Positions 27,160 to 39,500 of a DNA stretch of 64,000 nt are shown piece after piece. Position 1 is the first letter of the stretch. Each line of letters starts with the position of its first letter. The notes beneath the pieces are model-generated. The model searched no databases. It saw only the letters and a program-made list of their open reading frames with translations, and was not told the origin of the DNA. This stretch comes from Pseudomonas sp. RIT-PI-r. GTDB taxonomy: Bacteria; Pseudomonadota; Gammaproteobacteria; Pseudomonadales; Pseudomonadaceae. Made by a program: the position numbers and the translations under genes. The stretch covers positions 307,739 to 371,738 of the forward strand of contig NZ_LIGE01000018.1 of the NCBI RefSeq assembly GCF_001297015.1, given 5' to 3'.

Positions 27160-27517
27160 GACAGGAATTTCCCAGAACTTCTTGTCTTGAATCACAGCAA
27201 AACGTGGCGCTGCGTCGGATGATGGCAACCAGATTGACCGTATGTCGGAAAGTTCAAAACAGGAACTGGATCACACGCTGAAGGACAGGTCGCCGCGGAA
27301 ATATCAATGTGACATTAGTGGGGCGATTGTTTAGGATGGCACCCAGAAGGTCAATAGTTTGGCATAAAGTTAATAGCGAAAGAATCTAGCCAAAATATTG
27401 ACGAAAGCATGCGTCAAACTTGTTTCGCAAATTTTTAAAGTACGTCCAGACTGAATCGGCGCCCATGCCCTCAGGTCCATGGAAGTCAACTGAACGTGAC
27501 ACCCCGGAGAGTCTTCA
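27160..27517. promoter_or_regulatory. Divergent lapE/lapA control region
   Basis: 358 bases between the two divergent Lap transcripts, AT-rich from about 27330 to 27450. The stretch 27350-27363 (GTCAATAGTTTGGC) matches 10 of the 13 fixed positions of the published FleQ site GTCaNTAAAtTGAC. A second inverted repeat, TTGACG (27398-27403) and CGTCAA (27412-27417), lies just downstream. GGAGAG lies 8 bases before the lapA ATG. A FleQ role is an inference from lapA control in other pseudomonads. Confidence 0.4.
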
Positions 27518-30500
27518 ATGAGCAGTGTTGTTGCCATCGTCAAAAGCATTGTCGGTCAGGTATTCGTGGTGTCCCCAGAGGGCGTGCGTCGCGTACTCGT
27601 TGAAGGCGATCGCCTGTTTGTCGGCGACCAGATCGACACCGGCCTCTCCGGCGCCGTGTCGCTTGAATTGGCAGATGGCCGCACCCTCGATCTGGGCCGT
27701 GAAACTCAGTGGAGCGCCAACACCCCCGACTCCAGCACTGACTTGGCTGAGGCCACCGCGCAGGCCGCCCCTTCTGTAGCAGAACTGCAGCAAGCCATCG
27801 CTGCCGGTGTCGACCCGACTACCGCGCTTGAGTCCACCGCTGCCGGCCCGAGCGCCGCAGGCACTGGCGGGGCCGCTGGTGGCGGTCACAGTTTCGTGAT
27901 GCTCGACGCCACCGCTGGCCGCGTTGACCCGACCATTGGCTTCCCGACTGCAGGCATCAATGCTGCCGGTCAAGCCGCGCAAAACATCACCGGCGGCCAG
28001 ACCACCGACACCACCACCAACGCCCTGCGTGATTCGACCCTGAGCCTTAGCGCTACGCCGAGCATCACTGAAGCCGGTGGCGTGCTGGTCTACACCGCGA
28101 CCCTGACCCAGGCGCCGCTGACCGACCTGACCATCACTCTGTCCAATGGCGCGGTGATCGTGATTCCTGCCGGTTCCACCACCGGCACCGTCAACGTGCC
28201 GCTGGCACCGAACGACACGGTTTATAACGACCCGAGCCAGATCGACGTGACCGTCACCGGCACCACCGGCGGCAACGGCATCACCGTGACGCCGCCGACC
28301 ACCCCGGCCACGACCCAGGTCACTGACACCATCGACACCACCACCGTCACCCTGACGGCGGGGCCGAGTGTCACCGAAGGCGGCCAGATCACTTACACCG
28401 CAACGCTGACCAACCCGGCGCAAACCCCGGTCACCGTCACCCTGTCGAACGGCTCGACCATCACCATCGGCGCGGGCCAAACCACCGGCACCGTCAACGT
28501 GCCGACCCCGGCCAACGACGTCTACAACAATGGCAGCACCGTCACCACGACGATTACCGGTGCGACTGGCGGCAACTTCGAAAACCTGGTGCCGAACCCG
28601 ACGCCAGCGGCCACCACCATCACCGATTCGATCGACGCTACCAACCTGACCCTGACAGCCACCGGCACCGTCGCCGAAGGTGGCCCGATCGCTTACACCG
28701 CGACCCTGACCAACCCGGCGCAAACGCCGGTGACTGTCACCCTGTCGAACGGCTCGACCATCACCATCGGCGCGGGCCAGACCACCGGCACCGTCAACGT
28801 GCCGACCGCTGCCAACGACGTCTACAACAATGGCGGCACCGTCAGCACCACGATCACCGGCGCCAGCGGCCGCAACTTTGAGAACCCGGTACCGAACACG
28901 ACGCCAGCGACCACCACCGTTACCGATTCGATCGACACCACCAGTGTGAGCCTGACCGCTACCGGTACTGTCGTCGAAGGTGGCCAGATCACCTACACCG
29001 CGACCCTGACCAACGCCGCGCAGACCCCGGTGACGATCACCCTGTCGAACGGCTCGACCATCACCATTGAAGCCGGCAAAACCACTGGCTCCGTCAACGT
29101 GCCGACCGCGGCCAACGACGTCTACAACAATGGCAGCACGGTCAGCACCACGATTACCGGCGCTACCGGCGGCAACTTCGAAAACCTGGTGCCGAACACC
29201 ACGCCAGCGACCACCACCATCACCGATTCGATCGACGATACCAACCTGTCGCTGACGGCAACCGGCACCGTGGCTGAAGGTGGTTCGATCGTTTACACCG
29301 CGACCCTGACCAATCCTGCCGGTACACCGGTGACCGTGACCCTGAGCAATGGCTCGGTGATCACCATCGAGGCGGGCAGGACCACTGGCACTGTGACCGT
29401 TCCGGCGCCAGCCGATGACGTCTATAAAGACGCCGGCAAAGTTGAAGTCACGATCAAGGATGCGACGGGCGGCAACTTCGAGAATCTGCTGCCGAGCACT
29501 GTCCCGGCCGTGACCGAAGTGACCGACACCCTCGACACCTCGACCGTGAAACTGACGGCTGATACCTCGGTCGCTGAAGGTGGCACCGTCACTTACACCG
29601 CCACCGTCGGTGCGCCGGTCACCGGTTCGCCTGTCGTGGTAACCCTGGCCAACGGCCAGAGCATCACCATCGAAGTCGGTAAAACCACCGGCACCGTGAC
29701 CACCACCGCGCCGAATGACGCGTTGACCGGCAATGCGCCGCTGACCAACTCGATCACCGGTGTTACGGGTGGTAATTACGAAGATCTGGTGGCCGACAAG
29801 ACTCCGGTTTCAACCACTGTTACCGATGTTGCTGACACCACCAACCTGTCGCTGAGCGCGACCGGCTCTGTGGCTGAAGGCGGCCAGATCACTTACACCG
29901 CGACCCTGACCAACGCCGCAGGTTCGCCTGTCACCGTAACCCTGTCGAACGGTTCGGTGATCACTATCGAAGCCGGCAAAACCACTGGCACCGTGACCGT
30001 TGCGGCGCCTGCCGATGACGTCTACAAAGACGCTGGCAAAGTCGAAGTGACCATCAAGGACGCCACTGGCGGTAACTTCGAGAACCTCGTTCCGAGCACC
30101 GTTCCAGCCGTCACCGATGTAACCGATACCGTCGACACCACCACCGTCAAACTGACGGCTACCGAAAGTGCGGCTGAAGGTGGCACCGTCACCTACACCG
30201 CCACCGTTGGCGCTCCGGTGACCGGTTCGCCTGTGGTCGTGACCCTGGCCAATGGTCAGAACATCACCATCGAAGTGGGTAAAACCACCGGCACTGTGAC
30301 CACCACAGCACCGAATGATGCGTTGACCGGCCACGCGCCGATCACCAACGCGATCACGGGCGTGAGCGGCGGCAATTACGAAGATCTCGTCGCCGACAAA
30401 ACCCCGGTCAGTACCACTGTTACTGACACCACTGACACCACCGACCTGACACTGAGTGCGACCGGCACAGTGGCTGAAGGCGGCCAGATTACTTACACCG

Positions 30501-33500
30501 CGACCCTGACCAACGCCGCTGGCTCGCCAGTCACCGTGACCCTGTCGAACGGTTCGGTCATCACCATCGAAGCCGGCAAAACCACGGGGACCGTGACCGT
30601 TGCGGCGCCTGCCGATGACGTCTACAAAGACGCCGGCAAAGTTGAAGTCACCATCAAGGACGCCACTGGCGGCAACTTCGAGAATCTGGTGCCGAGCACC
30701 GTGCCAGCCGTCACCGACGTCACTGATACCCTCGACACCTCGACGGTAAAACTGACCGCGACCGAAACCGCCGCTGAGGGTGGCACCGTCACTTACACCG
30801 CCACCGTCGGCGCGCCAGTCACCGGTTCGCCAGTGGTCGTGACCTTGGCCAACGGCCAGAACATCACCATCGAAGTGGGTAAAACCACCGGCACCGTGAC
30901 CACTAACGCGCCAAACGACGCGCTGAACGGCCACGCGCCGCTGACCAACTCGATCACCAATGTGACCGGCGGCAATTACGAGAATCTCGTCGCCGACAAA
31001 ACACCGGTCAGCACCACCGTGACTGACACTACCGACACCACCACCCTGACGCTCAGCGCCACCGGCACCGTGGCTGAAGGCGGCTCGATCGTTTACACCG
31101 CAACCCTGACCAACCCGGCCGGCACCCCGGTAACCGTGACCCTGTCGAACGGTTCGGCCATCACCATTGAAGCCGGTAAAACCACCGGCACCGTGACCGT
31201 CGCTGCCCCTGCCGATGACGTCTACAAGGACGCCGGCAAAGTCGAAGTCACCATCAAAAACGCCACCGGCGGCGCCTTCGAGAACCTGGTGCCGAGCCCC
31301 GCGCCAGCCGTCACCGCCGTCACTGACCCCCTCGACCCCTCGACGGTAAAGCTGCCCGCGACCGAAACCGCCGCTGAGGGTGGCACCGTCACTTACACCG
31401 CCACCGTCGGCGCGCCAGTCACCGGTTCGCCTGTCGTCGTGACGTTGGCCAACGGCCAGAACATCACCATCGAAGTCGGTAAAACCACCGGCACCGTGAC
31501 CACCACTGCACCAAACGACGTACTGGCCGGCCACGCTCCGCTGACCAACTCGATCACTAACGTTTCCGGTGGCAACTACGAAAATCTGGTCGCCGACAAA
31601 ACCCCGGTCAGCACCACCGTGACCGACACCGTCGACACCACCACCGTTTCGCTGACCGCCACCGGCAACGTCAACGAAGGTGGGTCGATCGTCTACACCG
31701 CGACGCTGACCAACCCGGCCGGCACGCCAGTGACCGTGACCCTGAGTAACGGTTCGACCATCACCATCGACGCCGGCAAGACCACCGGCACCGTGACCGT
31801 TCCTGCGCCTGCCGATGACGTCTACAAAGACGCCGGCAAAGTCGAAGTGACCATCAAGGGCACCGACGGCGGCAATTTCGAAAACCTGGTGGCCAATCCG
31901 ACGCCAGCGGTGACCAACGTCGCCGACACCATCAACACTACGCACCTGACTCTCAGCGCTGAAAGCTATGTGCTCGAAGGCACGTCGATCACGTACACCG
32001 CGACCCTGACCAACGCCGCGCAAACGCCGGTCACCGTCAACCTGAGCAACGGCCAGACCATCACCATCGAGGCTGGCAAAACCAGCGGCTCGGTGACCAT
32101 CGCCGCGCCGAGCGATGACGTCTACAAAGATGTCAGCAAGCTCACCGTGACCATGACCGATGCGACTGGCGGCAACTTCGAGAAACTCGACGTCAGCAAG
32201 ACCCCGGTCAGCACCACCGTCAACGACACCGTCGACAAAACCACGCTGACCCTGAGCGCCAGCGACACCGTCAGCGAAGGTGGCCAGATCACCTACACCG
32301 CGACCCTGAGCAATCCGGCTGGCACCGCCATGACCGTGACCCTGGCCAACGGCGCGGTGATCAACATCGCCGCCGGCGCCACCAGCGGCTCGGTGAACTT
32401 CGCCGCACCTGCCAATACCCCGTACGTCGATGGCGGCAAAGTACAAACCGCGATTGCCAGCCATAGCGGCGGCAACTTCGAACAGGTCGATGCCAACCGT
32501 TCGGCAGTGGTTACAACTGTCACCGATACGGTCGATACCACCAATATCAGCCTGAGCGCCACCGCTTCGGTCGCCGAGGGCGGCTCGATCATTTACACCG
32601 CGAGCCTGACCAACCCGGCAGGCACGGCGATGACCGTGACCCTGAGCAACGGTGCAGTAATCAACATCGCCAAAGGCGCGACCACCGGCACCGCGACCGT
32701 CGCAGCGCCTGCCGATGACGTCTACAAGGACGCCGGCAAGGTCGATGCGAGCATCACCAAGACCACCGGCGGCAACTTCGAGAACCTGGTGGTCGACAAG
32801 ACCCCGGCCGTCACCGACGTGACCGATACCATCGACAACAGCACCGTGTCGCTTACTGCCACCGCCAGCACCACTGAAGGCGGCGTGGTGGTTTACACCG
32901 CCGCCGTGACCGCTCCAGTCACCGGCGCGCCGGTTGTCGTGACCCTATCCAACGGCCAGACCATCACCATCCCGGTCGGCGCCAGCAGCGGCAGCGTCAA
33001 CTTCACCGCACCGAACGATGCACTGGCCGGCGGCAACACGCTGAGCGTGAAAATCGACGGCACCAGCGGCGGCAACTACGAAAATCTCGTGGCCGATAAA
33101 ACCCCGGCCGTGACCTCGGTGACCGACACCGTCGACACCACCAACCTGTCGCTGAGTGCGACTGGCACCGTGGCGGAAGGTGGTTCGATTGTTTACACCG
33201 CAACGCTGACCAATCCGGCTGGCACGCCAGTCACCGTGACGTTGAGCAACGGCTCGGTGATCACCATCGACGCTGGTAAAACTACCGGTACCGTGACCGT
33301 CGCAGCGCCTGCCGATGACGTCTACAAGGACGCCGGCAAAGTCGAAGTGACCATCAAGGATGCCACTGGCGGCAACTTCGAGAACCTCGTTCCGAGCACC
33401 ACGCCAGCCGTGACCGACGTCACTGACACCATCGACACCTCGACCGTGAAACTGACGGCCGACACCACTGTGGCTGAAGGCGGCACCGTCACTTACACCG

Positions 33501-36500
33501 CCACGGTTGGCGCGCCGGTCACCGGTTCGCCAGTCGTCGTGACCTTGGCCAACGGCCAGAGCATCACCATCGAAGTCGGCAAAACCACTGGCACCGTGAC
33601 ATTCACTGCGCCGAACGATGCGCTGACCGGTCAGGCTTCGCTGGGTAATTCGATCACTGGTGTCAGCGGCGGCAACTACGAAAACCTGGTGGCCGACAAA
33701 ACTCCGGTTTCCACCACCGTCACCGACACCGTCGACACCACTGACCTGTCGCTCAGCGCCACCAATTCGGTCGCCGAGGGCGGTTCGATCATCTACACGG
33801 CGACCCTGACCAACCCGGCCGGTACGCCGGTGACCGTGACCCTGAGCAACGGCTCGGTAATCACCATCGAGGCCGGCAAAACCACCGGCACCGTGACCGT
33901 CGCGGCGCCTGCCGATGACGTCTACAAAGACGCCGGTAAAGTCGAAGTAACCATCAAGGACGCTACGGGCGGCAACTTCGAAAATCTGGTGCCGAGCACC
34001 GTGCCGGCCGTAACCGACGTCACCGATACCATCGATACCTCGACGGTCAAACTGACCGCCACCGAATCTGCGGCTGAAGGTGGCACCGTCACTTACACCG
34101 CCACCGTCGGCGCACCAGTCACCGGCTCGCCAGTTGTCGTGACCCTGGCCAACGGTCAGAACATCACCATCGAAGTCGGTAAAACCACCGGTACCGTCAC
34201 CACCACTGCGCCGAACGACGCATTGAACGGCCACACCCCGCTGACCAATGCGATCACTGGCGTTTCCGGCGGTAATTACGAAAACCTCGTCGCCGATAAA
34301 ACTCCGGTCAGCACCACCGTGACCGACACCGTCGACACCACCGATCTGACGCTGACCGCGACCGGCACCGTGGCTGAAGGCGGTTCGATTGTTTACACCG
34401 CGACCCTGACCAACCCGGCCGGTACCCCGGTCACCGTGACCCTGTCGAACGGTTCGGTGATTACCATCGAAGCCGGCAAAACCACTGGCACCGTGACCGT
34501 TGCGGCGCCTGCCGATGACGTCTACAAAGACGCCGGCAAAGTCGAAGTGACCATCAAGGACGCCACCGGCGGCAATTTCGAGAACCTCGTTCCGAGCGCC
34601 ACGCCTGCGGTTACCGAAGTGACCGACACCATCGACACCTCGACCGTGAAACTGACGGCCGACACCTCCGTGGCTGAAGGCGGCACCGTCACTTACACCG
34701 CCACCGTCGGCGCGCCAGTCACCGGCACGCCTGTCGTGGTGACTCTGGCCAACGGTCAGAACATCACCATCGAAGTCGGTAAAACCACCGGTACCGTCAC
34801 CACCACTGCGCCGAACGACGCATTGACCGGCCACGCACCACTGACCAACTCGATCACCGGCATTTCCGGCGGCAACTACGAAAACCTCGTCGCCGATAAA
34901 ACCCCGGTCAGCACCACCGTGACCGACACCACCGACACCACCAATCTGTCGCTGACCGCGACTGGCACCGTGGACGAAGGTGGCCAGATCACCTACACCG
35001 CGACGTTGACCAACGCGGCTGGCTCGCCAGTCACCGTGACTCTGAGCAATGGCTCGGTGATTACCATCAAGGCTGGCGAAACCATCGGCACCGTTACCGT
35101 CGACGCACCGAAAGATGACGTCTACAAAGATGCCGGCACCGTTGAGGCGACCATCAAGGGCGCAACCGGTGGCGACTTCGAAAATCTGGTCACCAGCACT
35201 GCACCAGCGGTCACCACCGTCAACGACACCATCGACACCTCAACCGTGTCGCTGACTGCCACCGCCAACGTCGCCGAAGGCGAAACCGTGGTCTACACCG
35301 CGACCGTGACTGCACCCGTGACGGGCTCGCCAGTTGTCGTGACTCTGTCCAACGGCCAGACCATCACCATCGCCGTCGGTGAAACCAGCGGCAGCGTAAA
35401 CTTCGTTGCACCGAACAGCCCGTTGGCCGGCGGCAGCTCGCTGAGCGTGACCATCGACGGCGCTACCGGTGGCAACTACGAAAAACTCGCGGTTGACGGC
35501 AAGTCTGCCGACACCGCAGTGTCGGACACCACCGACACCACCAACCTGAACCTGACCGCAACCGACTCGGTGGCTGAAGGCGGTTCGATCGTTTACACCG
35601 CGACGCTGACCAACCCGGCCGGCACCCCGGTGACCGTGACCCTGTCGAACGGTTCGGTAATCACCATCGACGCCGGCAAAACCACCGGCACGGTCACCGT
35701 CGCGGCACCTGCCGATGACGTCTACAAAGACGCCAGCAAAGTCGAAGTGACGATCAAGGATGCAACGGGCGGCAACTTCGAGAATCTGGTGCCAAGCACC
35801 GTGCCGGCCGTGACCAACGTCACCGACACCATCGACACCACCACCGTCAAGCTCACCGCGACCGAATCGGCGGCTGAGGGTGGCAGCGTGACTTACACCG
35901 CCACTGTCGGCGCGCCAGTCACGGGTTCGCCTGTTGTCGTGACCCTGGCTAACGGTCAAACCATCACCATCGGCGTTGGCCAAACCACCGGCACGGCGAC
36001 CACCACCGCGCCGAACGATGCATTGACCGGTCACGCACCGATCACCAATGCGATCACCGAGGTGAGCGGCGGCAACTTCGAAAATCTGGTGGCGGACAAG
36101 ACGCCGGTTTCGACCAATGTCACTGATACCGTCGACACCACTAACCTGTCGTTGACTGCAACCGGGACCGTGGCCGAAGGCGGCTCGATTGTTTACACCG
36201 CCACCCTGACCAACGCCGCTGGTTCGCCAGTCACAGTGACCTTGTCGAACGGCGCTGTGATCACCATCGAGGCCGGTAAAACCACCGGCACCGTGTCTGT
36301 TCCAGCGCCAGCCGATGACGTCTACAAAGACGCCGGCAAAGTCGAAGCAACCATTTCGACCGCCACCGGTGGCAACTTCGAGAACCTGGTGCCAAGCACT
36401 GTTCCAGCGGTTACCGACGTGACTGACACCATCGACACCTCGACCGTGAAACTGACGGCCGATACCTCCGTGGCTGAAGGCGGCACCGTCACTTACACCG

Positions 36501-39500
36501 CAACGGTGGGTGCGCCAGTGACCGGTTCGCCTGTGGTCGTGACCCTGTCAAACGGTCAAACCATCACCATTGGTGTTGGCCAGACCACCGGCACCGCGAC
36601 CACCACCGCGCCGAACGATGCAGTGATCGGCCACGCGCCGATCACCAATGCGATCACCGAGGTAAGCGGCGGCAACTTCGAAAATCTGGTGGCGGATAAG
36701 ACGCCGGTTTCGACCAATGTCACTGATACCGTCGACACCACTAACCTGTCGCTGACTGCCACCGGCACCGTGGCCGAAGGCGGCTCGATCATCTACACCG
36801 CGACGCTGACCAACGCGGCTGGCTCGCCAGTCACCGTGACCTTGTCGAACGGCGCTGTGATCACCATCGAGGCTGGTAAAACCACCGGCACCGTGTCTGT
36901 TCCAGCGCCAGCCGATGACGTCTACAAAGACGCCGGCAAAGTCGAAGCAACCATTTCGACCGCCACCGGTGGCAACTTCGAGAACCTGGTGCCAAGCACT
37001 GTTCCAGCGGTTACCGAAGTGACTGACACCATCGACACCTCGACCGTGAAACTGACGGCCGATACCTCCGTGGCTGAAGGCGGCACCGTCACTTACACCG
37101 CGACGGTGGGTGCGCCAGTTACTGGTTCGCCTGTGGTCGTCACCCTGTCAAACGGTCAGAACATCACCATCGAAGTCGGCAAAACCACCGGCACCGTGAC
37201 CTTCACCGCACCGAACGATGCGCTGACCGGTCACGCGCCGCTGACCAACTCGATCACGGGTGTCACTGGCGGCAACTACGAAAGTCTCGTGGCCGATAAA
37301 ACGCCGGTCAGCACCAACGTGACCGACACCGTCGACACCACCAACCTGTCGCTGAGCGCCACCGGTTCGGTGAACGAAGGCGGCCAGATCACCTACACCG
37401 CAACCCTGACCAACGCCGCTGGTTCGCCAGTCACCGTGACCCTGTCAAACGGCGCCGTGATCACCATTGAGGCGGGTAAAACCACTGGCACCGTCACCGT
37501 CGCTGCGCCGGCGGATGACGTTTACAAAGATGCAGGCAAAGTCGAAGCAACCATTTCGACCGCGACCGGTGGCAACTTCGAGAACCTGGTGCCAAGCCCC
37601 GTGCCGGCCGTAACCAATGTCACCGACACCATCGACACCACCACCGTAAAACTCACCGCCACCGAGTCGACCGCTGAGGGTGGCAACGTCACCTACACCG
37701 CCACTGTCGGCGCTCCAGTCACCGGCTCGCCGGTTGTCGTAACCTTGGCCAATGGTCAGACGATCACCATCGGCGTCGGCCAGACCACCGGCACCGCGAC
37801 CACCACAGCGCCGAACGATGCGCTGAACGGCCATGCGCCGCTGACCAACGCGATTACCAGCGTGACCGGTGGCAACTACGAGAACCTTGTTGCCGACAAG
37901 ACCCCGGTTTCGACCAACGTCACTGACACTGTCGATACCACCAATCTGACGCTCAGTGCGACGGGGTCGGTCGCTGAAGGTGGTTCGATCGTCTACACCG
38001 CTACTCTGACCAACGCTGCCGGTTCACCAGTGACCGTGACGCTGAGCAATGGTGCGGTGATCACCATCGAAGCCGGCAAAACCACCGGCACCGTCACCGT
38101 TGCAGCGCCAGCCGATGACGTCTACAAAGACGCTGGCACCGTACAGGCCACGATCAGCACCGCCACCGGTGGCAACTTCGAAAATCTGGTGCCGAGTACG
38201 ACGCCGGCAATCACCAGCGTCACCGATACCATCGACACCACCACCGTAAAACTGACGGCAACGGCTACTGCGGCAGAGGGCGGCAACGTCGTCTACACCG
38301 CTACCGTAGGCGCGCCGGTTACCGGCTCGCCAGTTGTCGTGACTTTGGCCAACGGTCAAACAATCACCATCGGTGTAGGCCAGACCACGGGCACCGCAAC
38401 CACCGCAGCGCCAAACGATGCATTGACCGGCCACGCGCCGCTGACCAACGCGATCACTGGCGTAACCGGCGGTAACTACGAAAATCTCGTGGCCGACAAG
38501 ACCCCGGTCAGCACCAACGTGACCGACACTGTCGACACCACAAATCTGTCGCTGAGCGCGTCTGGTTCGGTTGCTGAAGGTGGCTCGATCGTTTACACCG
38601 CGACCCTGACCAACGCCGCTGGCTCGCCGGTCACCGTGACGCTGTCCAACGGCGCCGTAATCACCATTGACGCCGGCAAAACCACCGGCACCGTGACCGT
38701 TCCAGCCCCGGCCGACGACGTCTACAAAGACGCCGGCACCGTGCAGGCGACCATCAGCACCGCCACCGGTGGCAACTTCGAAAACCTGGTGCCGAGCACT
38801 GTTCCAGCGGTCACCAGTGTCACCGACACGATCGACACCACCACCGTGAAACTGACGGCCACTGAGTCGGCGGCTGAAGGTGGCAACGTTGTCTACACCG
38901 CAACCGTCGGCGCACCGGTAACCGGCTCGCCTGTTGTGGTGACTCTGGCCAACGGTCAGACCATCACCATCGGTGTCGGCCAGACCACGGGGACCGCGAC
39001 CACCACTGCGCCGAACGATGCGTTGACCGGTCATGCACCGCTGACCAACGCGATCACAAACGTGACCGGTGGCAACTACGAGAATCTCGTGGCTGACAAA
39101 ACCCCGGTCAGCACTACCGTGACCGACACTGTCGACACCACCAACCTGTCGCTCAGTGCGACCGGTTCTGTGGCTGAAGGCGGCTCAATCGTTTACACCG
39201 CGACATTGACCAACGCCGCTGGCTCGCCAGTGACCGTAACCTTGTCAAACGGCGCCGTAATCACCATCGACGCTGGCAAAACCACCGGCACCGTGACCGT
39301 TCCAGCACCGGCTGACGACGTCTACAAAGACGCCGGCACCGTGCAGGCCACGATCAGCAACGCCACCGGTGGCAACTTCGAAAACCTGGTGCCGAGCACG
39401 ACTCCGGCCGTGACCAGCGTCACCGACACGATCGACACCACCACCGTAAAACTCACTGCAACCACAACTGCAGCCGAGGGCGGCAACGTTGTCTACACCG

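Noticed and set aside
29810..34834. Very long open frames on the minus strand opposite lapA (884 and 629 codons, with several smaller ones)
   Set aside because: They are Gly/Arg/Asp/Val-rich, repeat with the 300-bp period of lapA and have no domain character. They result from the codon bias of the repeats on the plus strand.
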